Positions 35,750-47,500 of a DNA stretch of 64,000 bases are shown here, in pieces (within the stretch, counting starts at the first letter, position 1; each line of letters starts with the position of its first letter). A model generated the notes under the pieces. It was given only the letters and a program-made list of their open reading frames with translations. It was not told the DNA's origin and searched no databases. The stretch is from Porogramme epimiltina (taxonomy: Eukaryota > Basidiomycota > Agaricomycetes > Polyporales > Polyporaceae), in contig FTLJ01000711.1 of NCBI GenBank assembly GCA_900155495.1, forward strand, positions 1-64,000. The letters run 5' to 3'. The translations under genes were made by a program, and so were the position numbers.

Positions 35750-36680
35750 ACTTACAGGGGTTCGGGCACCGATCCGCGCGTAGGTAGCGGGCTCTTGAAG
35801 AGAGTCTCCCGCGGACATGTACAGCAAGTCGGCCACATCGGGCCTCGCAGATACCAACGCTGACTGGCAACACCGAGCGGTCAGGCCTGCGTGGACAGAG
35901 CGTGTGAGTTTCGTGCTCGGCCCGCGGCGTCTACGCGGGACACGCACCCACTCGTGATAACGTGCGATAGTCCTCGGATATTACTGTGCGGAAATGGCTC
36001 GTGGACGCTGCCCAGGGGGCTCGTCATATCTCCCTAGCGGAGAGCAGAATCACCTGGTCTGAAGGCGCCCCCGCAGCTGCAAATCCCGCCAAACACGCGT
36101 CCACCGTGCGATAGTTGCGGTCCCCGACTCGCGCTGCCCTGTCGTGAAAAATCGGTTGCTGTGCCTGGACGCCGCCCTGCTCCGCGGGAGCCTTGAGGAG
36201 TGCTCGCAGGCCCTGGCACGCGGCAGGGTTCCGAACGTTCAGAGAATGAAAAGCCCGTGTCTGGAACGAGTACGCGTAGCGGATGTCGTCAGACACGGTT
36301 CTTGGGAGAATTACGGAAAGGGGGGTAGACGTTGAGAAGGTTTCGGGTTACCTACCGGCTTGCATGCCGAAGGCGGCCACGGAGTGCACAATGAATTGGG
36401 AAAATAGCTAGCCGATGACGTCAGACTCTATGATGAGTAGTAATGCATAGAATGATCTACGAAAGTACATACCACAGCGCAGTTCATAAGCACGATGCCG
36501 TATAGTGGACATTGTGCGGGGTTCAGGAGCATCAAGACGGTCGTCCCCTAGAGCTGAACGATACGCCGTCGCGAACCCTACATGAGACAGCAACGTGCGC
36601 GCGGCGTACGTGCGTGAGAGGTCGTAAAGCGACGGGTTGTGCCGAGAGAGACTGAATGGGATGCGAGACTCACCTCATAG
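35750..36680 (-). CDS. Unrecognised spliced minus-strand gene (boundaries unresolved)
   Basis: Four coding-looking segments occur in order on the minus strand. First, SLYDLSRTYAARTLLSHVGF and AYRSALGDDRLDAP through MSTIRHRAYELRC, ending at GTATGTAC near 36470. Then LFSQFIVHSVAAFGMQAG ending at GTAGGTAA (about 36345). Then VSDDIRYAYSFQTRAFHSLN with ACQGLRALLKAPAEQGG (36296 to 36024). Last, ALVSARPDVADLLYMSAGD and QEPATYARIGARTP, bounded by CACGCAG at about 35890 and GTAAGTC at about 35757. Donor and acceptor signals sit where the sequence stops looking like protein, which argues for a real gene. I cannot fix start, stop or all phases and recognise no domain. Low repeat content makes a transposon less likely. 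Confidence 0.4.
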
Positions 36681-36699
36681 GCGTCTCGTCCATGATGGG

Positions 36700-39600
36700 A
36701 CACGGATGACGTCACGCGTCATAAGCTGATGACGACACGCGTTTCCCATCTTCAACGCGTCGTGCCCACGCGGTGGGCTGTCTCTGGTGACCGTTTGCGC
36801 AGTTGAATTCTAGGTGTTGGACTAGCTCTAGATGCCCTCGTTGCGCGACGGAAATACACGGTGGGGATCATCCACTGAGCACCAACACTGCGTCAACGGC
36901 AACGTCAGAACACAAACGGTATTTGAGCCACGTACATCACTGACCGGTCGGAACCAAAAAGTAGGCAATTGGCCACGTATGTGTAGGAGCATTCATGGAG
37001 GGAAATTAGACGGACTTGTGCACTTCCGAGGGGTTGACAAGAAAGATTTCAGCGCCGAGGAGTCCTGGTGTTGCCACTGCAACTTCTGCACACGAAAGGA
37101 AGTCATCCTCCAACGACGAAAAAAAAACTTATTGTAGCAATCTCACCGTGGCCATTGGACAATGTCGCGCGCCTTTGCCTGGGGAACAACGACGGTCGTA
37201 GTGTCCGTTGGTATGCCTCCAGAGTCGCCCTTTCACGACCCTGAAGAAAAAGATGGAGAGCCGAAATGAGGCTGATTCCCGATCAGACCCGACCCTCCCC
37301 GACGTCGCGCCAAAGCCCCCGACGGCGGAGGCGGGCGTAAAAAAGAGTCTAAAACCCTGCGCGCAAGCAGCGCGGAACCTCCCGCCGCGGCTGCGAGCGT
37401 CGAGCCGAACATCGCCAGCCCGCCGCGACAGATGCGCCTGCCCCCGCCCGCCCGCCTGTCCCGCCCGTGCGAAGGGCAGCCCTGTGCGGACGCCTCCCTC
37501 GCGAGCCAAGCACCGCCGCCGAGTGCGCTGGAGGCCTTCCGCGGCCCTGCCTTGCATCGAGCCTCGGACGGCCGTTGTCGACGCCTCCCCGCTCCGTCTC
37601 CGTCTCCGTGCCCGCGCGCGTCCTCGAACCTGCTCGCGGCGCCGCGGCCCAAGCCTGCCCGGGTCTGGGTTGGGCGCTTGCAGTGCCCCCCTCCTCTTTC
37701 TTCCCACGGAAACCATTCGGGCTCCGCTCAAACTCAGGTTCAGCACCCGTCCGGCCCGGCGGCTGCGGGACTCGGAGCGCTCGGGCGCCCCGGGCGCAGC
37801 CCCGCCGGAGTCCGAGGAAGTCGGGGGGAACGGGGAGGAGACGCGCGTGAGACAGATTGGATCAGCAGCCGCCAGCCTTGCGAATGAACCCGGACGCCCA
37901 TTCCGAGGCGGCGCGTCCGGCTTGGGTCGGGTATGCATGTGGGAGAGGCTCGGAGGGCGTTGCGGGCCCGGAACATTATTAGCAAGCTGCTCGAGGTGAG
38001 TCGCACGACGTGTGGTCTCGGAAGGACGCGCGTACGCATTGCTGCTGCTGCTGGTCGTCGAATCGATGCCGGACTCGAAGATGCGCGCAGCGATATGCTA
38101 GGTCTTTCGGCCGGCACTTACGCATGTGTGGCCTACGCACCCTTCCGTGAACTCTCGAAATGACTCGGCCGATCGACGACCTGGTCTCGTGCAGCGATTG
38201 ACGGATACTGCCAGCTACACTGGCTGACTCGGACGCAAGGCACGATGCAGAGCATATGCTGCTGAGTAAAGCGCCAGGACGGTCAAGACCAATCGCGATT
38301 CTCTCGGATCGCTTACGCCACCCACTCCTACGATCGCAATCTCGCAAGGCACACAGGCCGCACACAAGAGGCACAAGCCACCGCGGTCTACTCGACTTCA
38401 TCAGCCCGCAAGCCTGGACGGACGGACGCCCATGGCTTTGTGTGCCCGACACACACGCCCGCGCCCGCACGCCCAAGCTCCACCCACGGCCTTGTCTCAT
38501 AGCCTGCGCGTCGAAAACTCCGACATAAGAGGCATAATACCCCCGTAGGCGCTTGCGACCCCGCCTCCTATGCACTTCGCCGCACACACCTGGCCACACC
38601 AAGCCCGCACACGACCCGGGGGGTGCACCCCCGGCGAAGCCAGGGCGTCTCGTCCTGCGCAGAACAAGTACTCCCGCGCACAGCCCGGGCTCCGCTTCCC
38701 CGCCCGCGTCGAAGGCCCGCACGCCCCTAGGAGGCAGGATCCTCGACTGCCCAGCTTCGTACCAAGAACTCCCTCGCGGGCACTCAGCTGACGACGCGGT
38801 GCGGTTCCATCGGGACGGACGCGCACGTGCACAGACGCCCGCCCGCCGCCGTCTGGAGCGTTGAATATGCAGATTCGCCGCGCGCTCATGGCCCCCCCTC
38901 CCCGCCTGAGAGAGCCTGAGAGCCAAAATCCTAATGCCACAGCCCCGGGCGCAGCCGACGCCCCATGCGCACCGGCTGCGTGCAGAGGCGAGCAATGCTG
39001 GAGGCGTACGAGGACAGCAGCACAGCCCCGCCCCGCCCAAAATTCGCCCACCATGCACTACACAGGGTGGCCAAGAGGTGCCTGCGCCGTCGAGCGCCGC
39101 GCTCCTGACCAAGGCCCGGGAAATGAGCTGTTAATAAAATGCTTTAATACATGCTCGCTCGAGCGCGCCCACCCGCACGCTGCGTCCCATGGGGCCAAGT
39201 TCCCAACTCATTTCCGAAGGCGATCACAGGTGCGTCCCCCCCGCAGGGCAAGGAATGAGCTCGGACGGGCTCAGGACTCAGGAGGGGGGCGTGCGGCTCC
39301 CCGGAGCCCGGCGCGATTTTCCCCGAGGCCTCTGCGCGGGACGCCATTGGCCCTCCTGAGGGCCTCCTGCGCCCGCGGGTGCGGGGGTGGAGGATATCAG
39401 AGGGTATGACGCGGCGGCGAGGCGCGGGTGGGCGGGCCACCGCGAGCCACGCAACAACGGCTTGGGGGGTGGCGCGGCCGCGGCCGTCCGCTCTCCGATC
39501 GCGGTGGCCCACCTGCGTCACCGGCCGACGGTCGTCTGCCCGTAGTAGTCGTGTCATTCCGCGCGTGCGCGCCGGGTAACGGTATCCACGGTGGTGCGCG

Positions 39601-40478
39601 AGAGGGATCGTTAGGGATTGGTGCGGAGGAGCAGCCAAATGGGCAAGGCGTGGAAAAAAAAGCAGAGCGCACACGCACAATTAGGCACACGGGGGAGAGT
39701 TAACGTCTTCAACTTCATATAATTCGTTCGTCGTCGTGACAGATCTGCTACCTACATACAGCCCCTCGAAGCGTGCGAGTACGAAGGAAAACCTATGTGA
39801 TACAATGCGCAATGCGATGTGTGTGGGTTCCGTGAAAGCAACCGGATGGCCCGACTAGGAGCCGCGAGTGCCGAGGGTCGCGCGGACGCGACCGCCCGGC
39901 CCATGTGAAAAAAATATCGTGTCGAAAGCAGATGCAAGCGGAAATGCGGGAGAGGGAGAAAGTGCATGTGAAAGCGTTAAGAAAATGCGATGAGGGATAG
40001 GATGCGTTGCGGGAGGGAGCAGCGTTCTGTCCGAAGCCATTGTCCGGTCGTATGAGCATGAGGGGAATATGAAGCGTGTGCGTGAGACGGGAATGGGGAT
40101 GTGTGAATGTGTGCGTCGCAGCGCGCAGGGGCGCGGGACATGTGCACGGGCACGAAGGTCGGTGCAGATAGACGTGTGGAAATCCGGAGACGTGCGGACG
40201 AGCGGATGAGAGCCGAATTGAGTGCATAATGATAGCGATGCCGGTTAGTCGTGAGTGTCGTGAATGGATGTTCCACGAGTCGGTAGGCGTGCCAATGCGC
40301 CCCCCGGGGATCGAGGGAAACGGACAGAGGCCGGGCGGGAGACTCATGAGAGAGAAACCGCGCACATCGACCAGCGTGTCCGCGCGCGCGCGTACCGCGT
40401 CGACCAGGGCTGTCGCGAGGATTGCCTGTGCGCCATAATGCGAGATATTGAGATATTGAAGAAATGATGGAAGGAAAT
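36700..40478. other. GC-rich intergenic DNA
   Basis: About 3.8 kb. All frames between 37.1 and 39.7 kb are open because of composition, and their translations are Arg/Pro/Ala-rich on both strands. I found no family motif, tRNA, inverted repeat or coherent splice series. The last kilobase before 40478 should contain the 3' end region of the Ser-rich gene. Confidence 0.5.
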
Positions 40479-41528
40479 CTAAGTGCGGGGCCGGCGCGGG
40501 AATAGGCGTCGCTTGGCGTGGAACACACCGAAGCGGACGCGAAGCGACACGGCTTGCCATTGCTGCTTGAGGACATGTGTGCACGTCGGGCTGTTGTGAA
40601 GAGATCGGTTAGACCCTGTAAATCGCACATGAAACAAGAGAAACACTAACGTTGACGCGCGCTCGTCCTCGACATCTTCGTCCAGAGATCGGAGACGTGG
40701 GGAAGGCTCCTCCTCCTCCTTCTCGATCTGTGTCTCCGTGACTGCCGACTTCTTCGGCTTCGAACCCTTCCTGATCAAACACGACGACTTGCGCGACTCC
40801 GCGAGCACCACGTCATCCGCGTCGTCGTCACCGAACGGCGACTCGTGTAGCTGGAGCGCGTTCGGGTGATCGTCCTCGTAGGAACCCTGAGGACTTGCCG
40901 TCGGCGCCGTATCCGCGAAGTAATAGTAGGTCGAGGTGTAGGACGCCTTGTTCCCGTACGCGCTCGTGTTCGAGTTCTTGCGCGGGGAACCGTGTTGCGA
41001 CGTGAAGGGGCTGAAGTGGGACTGACTCTCGAGTTCATCGTCGTCGTCCTCATCGTCCGACTCGTCTATTTCCATGCCCCAGTCGCGTTCCCAGCTTGGG
41101 CGTGGCGGGTTGATCGCGACTGAATACCTCTCGTGGCTTTGCGAGCGCGCTGCGCTGCCTGTGCTTGTGCGCCGCCGAGAAGCGGAGGGCATGTTACGTG
41201 ACGAGGGGCGGAGAACGGGGAAGTCGCGGTAGTCCGGATCGTGGAGGTCACCGTTGTGGTCTACATACGCGCGCGTCTGGGTTCGCGGTGATGGTGACGC
41301 GCTTGTTGATGAAGACGAAGAGCTGCTCGCGTACGCGGGGTCGAGAAGACGCGAAATGTCCGCGGCGCGCGAAGACGGTGAGTACTCGTGGTGGTAGTGG
41401 CTGTGGGCTGTTGGGAGGAGAGTGGAGAGGTGTGGGAGTGGGGATTGTGACCTCCTGTGGTGCTGCTTTCTTGGGGAGTGCGGCGAAGGAGGAGCCGAAG
41501 AGGAGGCGGGGGAAGGATAGTCGTACAT
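40479..41528 (-). CDS. Ser-rich protein with conserved basic C-terminal block (unknown function)
   Basis: Model: complement(40479..40590, 40651..41528), 329 residues, frame kept across a 60-bp GT-AG intron. The N-terminal two thirds are disordered (Ser/Pro/His-rich with a Ser run near 75, acidic run ESDDEDDDDELES near 165). The block CLIRKGSKPKKSAV, then EKEEEEPSPRLRSLDEDVEDE, precedes a short basic C-terminal helix region (THVLKQQWQAVSLRVRFGV, FHAKRRLFPRR) coded mainly by exon 2. The contrast between a free-drifting front and a tight, aromatic/basic end suggests the C-terminus is the functional part, perhaps a nucleic-acid or membrane contact. I recall similar C-termini in other basidiomycete hypothetical proteins but no function. 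TATA-like boxes lie upstream at 41572 and 41646 (minus strand sense TATATAAG and TATATAG). Confidence 0.7.
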   Translation of the reverse strand: MYDYPSPASSSAPPSPHSPRKQHHRRSQSPLPHLSTLLPTAHSHYHHEYSPSSRAADISRLLDPAYASSSSSSSTSASPSPRTQTRAYVDHNGDLHDPDYRDFPVLRPSSRNMPSASRRRTSTGSAARSQSHERYSVAINPPRPSWERDWGMEIDESDDEDDDDELESQSHFSPFTSQHGSPRKNSNTSAYGNKASYTSTYYYFADTAPTASPQGSYEDDHPNALQLHESPFGDDDADDVVLAESRKSSCLIRKGSKPKKSAVTETQIEKEEEEPSPRLRSLDEDVEDERASTLVFLLFHVRFTGSNRSLHNSPTCTHVLKQQWQAVSLRVRFGVFHAKRRLFPRRPRT

Positions 41529-44500
41529 GGCTGCGGAAGGGAGGCGGGGGGAGGGATGTTCGAGTTGGACCCTTATATGGGAAGGGTCAGTTGAGTTGGT
41601 GGGCGCCGAGGAATGCTCGGAGAAACCAAGGTTGGGCGCGGAGGCTATATACAGGTGGGAGGGGGAGGAGTTGGGTCGCTTTGGCTGAGTGCGCTGGCCA
41701 GGACCACAGCTGAGGAGGGCGGCGGACGAGTGGCGGGGGGGTGTGACGGGGACACACGGGGCGGGGGGAGCGCATGGAGGCGAGGCCGGCCGTCTCTTTA
41801 TAGTGTCAAACCGATGAGGACGCAGGACGAGCACGGCAGATCTCGATCCCCGATTCCTATCGCCCTCCGCGCCGGCCACTCCTCGCATTATTTTTCAGAC
41901 TCCGAATATTCGCTCCCCCGCTCCCACGGCCGCGTCTCCCGCCTACCTGCAGACCGTCCCCTGCCGCACACCTCCTCTTCCCGGTCCCCTCTCCCACCAC
42001 GCCATCGCCTCGTTGTCTCTTCGACGCAGCCGCCTCTCCTCACCCCTCATCTCCCTCACCGTCCTCTCTCCCCGCGACTGCCGTCCCCTGCCCCCCGTGA
42101 CCCTGCAGAACACCTCCTTTCTCCTCTCCGGCTCTCCCCCACCCCATTCCGAATCCGCCATTCGCACCCACCTGCTCCCCCGCCGTAGCGCCCCGACCTC
42201 CACACGCACACCGTGATCATCCTCGGTCCGATTCATCCCCGACGTATACGTCGCACACGTGATCCCTGCCTACACCCCGTCCGCCACCTATCCAGAGACA
42301 CCCACCGCACTCTTCTCCACACCTCTTCCCCAGAACCTTCCATCGTGCTCACACCGCCTCTCGTGCCATCTCGCGCCCACCCCGGCCATCGTCCGAGGCG
42401 GACATCGCGTTATGCTTACACTGTATCGTCCTGACTAATCTATCCAACTTCCTCCTTCTATGCGCGTTTATCCGTCCGATCTCAGCTAATGATGACTCCC
42501 TTGTGGGTCTCCTTTGGCCTGTGGATGACGCATGTCAACGACGCCTTTCTTGCGTCGCGCTGACTCACTCGAACTCTCCAACCACATTCTCGCCTCAACT
42601 TGTGCACTCGAGCAAGTATCCTCACCACGTCCACTCGGGCGGCGCTTCTCCCCGCCGGGGGTCGGTGTAAAGCTTCAAATCGAGAAGCACCTCGAGGGAC
42701 CGCCCGACCCCGACCTCGTCGGTCTCCGGCATCCTCCCAATCTTCCACTCCTTCTCCCCACCGTCCGATATCCACTCACTTACTCGATTTGTACCCTCGC
42801 TCCAGCGCTCCCTGGCGTTCCCCGCGTCCACGTAGCGCCCCCATCGCCACTTCGCTGCATGCATCCCATCGCAGTACAGCGCTTCGCGTTCGCAGACGTT
42901 AAAGGCTGATGGGAGCGGACGACCATATCCGTCCCCGATGCCCATCGCATCGCGTTTGTTAGCAGCAGCATTGTCGGCCCCACCCCCTCCGCCTGAACTC
43001 CGCCCCGCCGCCCTTCTGCGGCGTCGTTTGTGTGTGTTCTCGGCCTGCATCCAGCAGATGCAAGACTGATGCCGCGGCGCATCTGTTCTCATGCACACAG
43101 TCGCTCACCGCTTCCGCCTGCGGTCCAATCCGCAGCGTCCCCGGAGTAGGCCTGCCCAGGCGCCAGTTAGATGAGATGGCCCCAGACCAGCCGTGGGCTT
43201 CATTTCGATGGGTGCCGGTCTGGTCCGGGAAATCTGGAATCTATACTCGACACTGGTTAGGCACGGCCGCGTCGGCATCCAGAACACCTGCCCCTGTTGA
43301 CGCTCATTGGCCTGTGGTACTGAAGAAGCTGGCGTACAGTATGGTGTAAGTGGGTTCTATCCGAGGACGAGGCCCTCCGTATTTTCCCTCATATTCCGAG
43401 TTTGATGGCCTATGTTACACGACAATATGCGCTACTCCGAATCTAGCACGTTCGCGCCCCGTCGCTCTCCCTCCGCATGACCGTCGCGGGTGCACTCATC
43501 ATCGGAAATCGGGGTGCTCATTCGGAATCATCATGAAGGGAGAGAGCCGCCCGCAGCGTCTCGCCGCAGCTGAGCGAGGACCTCGAAGCGCTTCGCGCGT
43601 GCTTCTCTCGTATTCCCGGCTCGCGCGTCTGGCGCGCTGTACTAAAGCGATCGTTTGTTCGCATGGAATTTGAACCATGCGCGACGTGGCCAATCGTTGC
43701 GCTTCGACGCGTCGAAGCCGTCCGTGTCTTCCCGTGCGCGACGGCAGCGGCGACCGAGCGTTTCTGCGCCACCCTGCGTATTCATATCCAGGTGGTTTTC
43801 GGACGTGGTCCTAGTGAACCGAATACAGCCGATTTGAATACGGGCAGGTGGTGTATATCGGATAGACCACACGCATCGGCCGCCCACAGCCTACAGGTTG
43901 AGCAGAGCATCACCGCCATCCGCCCCCCCCTCACCGCCCCCACGCGAGAAGAAGTACTCGACTGCCTGAAACGCGGCAACGATCTCGAGCGGCCTCATCA
44001 ACATCGACCGGGCATATGCCACCCGTGTTGGTTGAACATCTTGGTTGAACACCCCACACCAGCCTGCGGATTGATTTTGACCGCGGGCGCTCGCACGCGG
44101 CGCGCAGAACCAGGACGCGTGGAATGTTGATTCATCGGTGACGCAGCCCCGCCCAACTCTACCCGTCGAAAGAGCGGAAGGCCCCACCCAGCGCCGGCGC
44201 CTGGGCGCGCCCCCCGAAGAACGCCAGCGAATGCCCGACCGGCGCCGCCCCCGCTCAGCTCGCGGGTCGTGCTAGCGCCGGGAGGGGGGGGGCGCCGCGT
44301 GCTGAGCCAGTGGGGCTTCAGCGGCGTCGCCTTCGAACTCCCACCCGCCGCTGCTTTCGCGCTGCCGCCCGCGCGCGAGCTTCTGCCCGATGCCCCTGGG
44401 CTCGCCGGGGCGCGCGTGTGAGGGCAGGCCCTCGTCCCGCACGCCGACGTGGCCCTCGCCGCCCTCGCAAGAAGAAGCTGCAAGACCGCACCCGCGCCCG

Positions 44501-47500
44501 CCCGCGTCCGACGCGACATCGGGCTCCGCGGCGGGCACCACCCACAGCTGCCGGCCCCGAGCTGTCCCCCCCCCTCCCCCGCTCTCTCTATGTGATTATC
44601 TGCCGCCCGTCCGCCGCGGGCTGCTCCGTCGTCGACGGGGTGGCGTAGCGGTCTTCGAACATTTCTCTCTCTGCTCTCACCGTCGCCGCTCGGCCCGCGG
44701 GCGTGCGCGCCCGCCGGCTATAGTTGGGGCTGGTGGGCCCCGTATGTGCGCGCGTACACATCGACCACAACTTCCATCTACTAAAGTTGGCGTCCACTCG
44801 CGCCCGGGCCCCACGCTACCGCACGCTTCCCGTCCTCGGATTCAGGCTCGAGGGCCACACCACGCTGGGCGCAGGGAGCCCAGCGCGTGCGCCAGGGTGG
44901 CCCGCTCACATGCCAGGGTTGAGTTCGTCAGCTGGCGCGTGCGCCTGCCGATCATACAGCGAACGCTCGCCCCCCCCCCCCCGCCCTGTCAGCCTCCCCG
45001 CATGCGTGGCGCGGAGGAACGTCTGCCCAAAGTTGGGCCAGGACGCGCCCGCGCGAGCGAGTCGCGCACTGGGCGCCTGCTTCGGCGAATGCTCGGGCGT
45101 GGACGATCGGGGGCACCTGCGCCTGCCTACGGTGCGGGCCACTCCCCGATGTCCGAACCGCGAGGGACGGTGGGCCAGGTGCCACCATGGTTTTTTTTTC
45201 TCTCGCCTTCTCTCTTTCTATGCGTGCACGCGTGGGTCCATATGGGAGCGTCTGGTGCACACGGCGGGGTGCGCTGAGCCCCGCGCGCGCACCCCGCCGA
45301 ACCGCGTGTTTTCGCCGCCGACGGCGCGGGCTCACGAGCGGTGTGATTTTGCGGTTTTTTTGTGGCGAGTTCGCCGTTGGATCGACAGCGGCGCCTGCGC
45401 TGCTGCGTCCTCCACGGCCCACCCCCACCCCCATCCCGCGCGGCGCCGCGTGGCCCCCGTCCCGTTTTCACTGAATGCCACGCGCGCTCGTGCGCTCGCG
45501 CGAAGGTATCTTATCGACGCCGTGCTGGGCGCGTGGCGAGCATGGAAGACCGGGCAGGCGCGCGCGTACGTCTACAGCACTCCTCCACCGGTGAATTCGC
45601 AGGCGTCTCTCGTCTCCCCCCCTGTCTCCTAACGCCCGGCAACCTCGCGCGCCGTCCTCCTCGTCGCGTCAAGCAAGCGCGAACCTGATCGGCGGTAGAC
45701 GCTAGCCGACGCCGCCGCGAGTGTGCAGCGCGCGCGCCTTCGAAGTGCAGAAAGTAGGTTCACTAAAGGCGCGAGGCGTGCGCGCGCGCTGCGCTGTGGC
45801 CACCACCGCGCGCGGCGTGCATACTTACGGGGACGCGTGGGTGCGCACGCCGCGACGCAGGATGACAGCGCGCCAACTCTAAGTGACTGGCTGGGCAGGG
45901 CACGCTGCACCGTACGTAGCCCCCTACGCCCCTCCCTGGCCCGCCGCATTTGGGCGGCTTCGGACGCTCGGGGGTTCTGGCTCGCCGCGGCCTGTTCTAG
46001 CGCGGGCGCACCCTGGCACGGTGGCCGCCCCGGGCGGTTCTGGCTGGCGCGGCTGGACGCGGCAGGGTTTTCATTCGGTGCGAGGAGTACTTAATCGCTC
46101 GGACGCGAGGCGCGAAGGCGGGGTGGGGGGGGGGGGGGGGGCGGNNGGGGGGTCGGCCGCAGGGCAGTGCGCACGCGCCCGACGGTGGTGGTGCTGCAGC
46201 TGCACACATAGAAAACGTAGAAGTCGAAGACACTGCAGGCTTCGGGCTGCCGCAACCGCAGCCCCGGAATGGACGTCGAAGGCGCGCGCGCACTCTGTGC
46301 AAACTCAAGGACCGCGGCGGGTTTATCTGGATATGTGGCTGGAGCCTGGCGTGCGGGCGTGCGTGCTGCTGCTGGGACGTTCATCTGCGGATCGCGAGGC
46401 ACGCGCGCGCACGGCGCCTGGTGGCTCGCGCGGCGATGACTCGACTCGTATTGCGCGAGGAGAAGCAGGCACTACCTACCACAGTCGCAGCCCCCTCCCA
46501 TATAGCGCAGCTGCGCACACACGCTCGCGCGAGGAGGCGGGAAGGGAGGGGCTAGGGTTACGGCACGCCCGGATATTCGCGCATTCGAGCTCCGCGGGAA
46601 CGCGCGGGCGGGCTTATGGCACGCGCCGAAATGAGGTCGGAGATGCGGCCGCGTGGTCACGCGCGCGGGGCTCGCGGCCTGTGGGACGGTGGGAGGGGGG
46701 GGGGGGACGCGGGCACGGCCACGGCGGCGGGCACGGGCGCGGGTGTTTCCTGGGATGCGCCGGGCAGAGGTGGCCTCGAGGCGTCCGCTGCTCGCTCGCC
46801 GGCGCGGGCGTGCGCATCCTCTTTCTCTTTGAGAGCTTTGTGCTGCCTGCGGGCGGGAGTTGCGCGCCGGCGCCACCTGAGCGGGCACCTCGATTGCGCG
46901 CTGGGTCCTGGGTCCTGTGGTGGCGGGGCCCGGGGGAGGATCTTCGGTCCTTCGCGCGCGCGAGGGGCGTGACCCGAAGTGGCGAAGCGGGGCTGTAGAT
47001 GCGCCGCATTTACACAAAGCAAGCGGGCGGGCGTAGGGCGTCCGCACGCCCGCCGCGATGGCGCATCGATCGCTCGTTCTCTCTCTCCCTCGTCCATCTT
47101 GGTTTGTGATCTGCACGCGCGTGTCCTGGGGTCGCGCGCGCTGCGGCACTCGCTGGGCACAGGCCGGAGCGGGTCTGGCGAGGCTAATCGCAGAGAGGAG
47201 CAGCCGCGAGGCGCGCCATCGATGGGACGAGCTCGATGATCGTCCCCCCACCCCCCATCCTTTGTGCGAGTGCAGGTGCTGCGAGCTCATTAATGTGGCC
47301 GGGCGGCCTTGCGCACGGTAGTTGAGCGGGTGGGTGGACGACCCGTGACCTATCATCCATCTTATCAGCTACCATCCGCGCACGGTGGTGGGCGGACGGG
47401 CCTTCCTCGTGGGGCTATCGGCGTACATATTAGATATCTAGATGTCGATAGCGTCGGGGACGGATCGACATCCGAGGTCTGCTTTATTGTTATGAATGAG

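Noticed and set aside
36700..39700. Several frames over 150 codons on both strands
   Set aside because: All frames are open in this GC-rich DNA and translate into compositional Arg/Pro/Ala sequence with no motif.
44390..47356. Frames of about 300-370 codons in the GC-rich block
   Set aside because: Compositional; one crosses the NN gap, so its length has no meaning.
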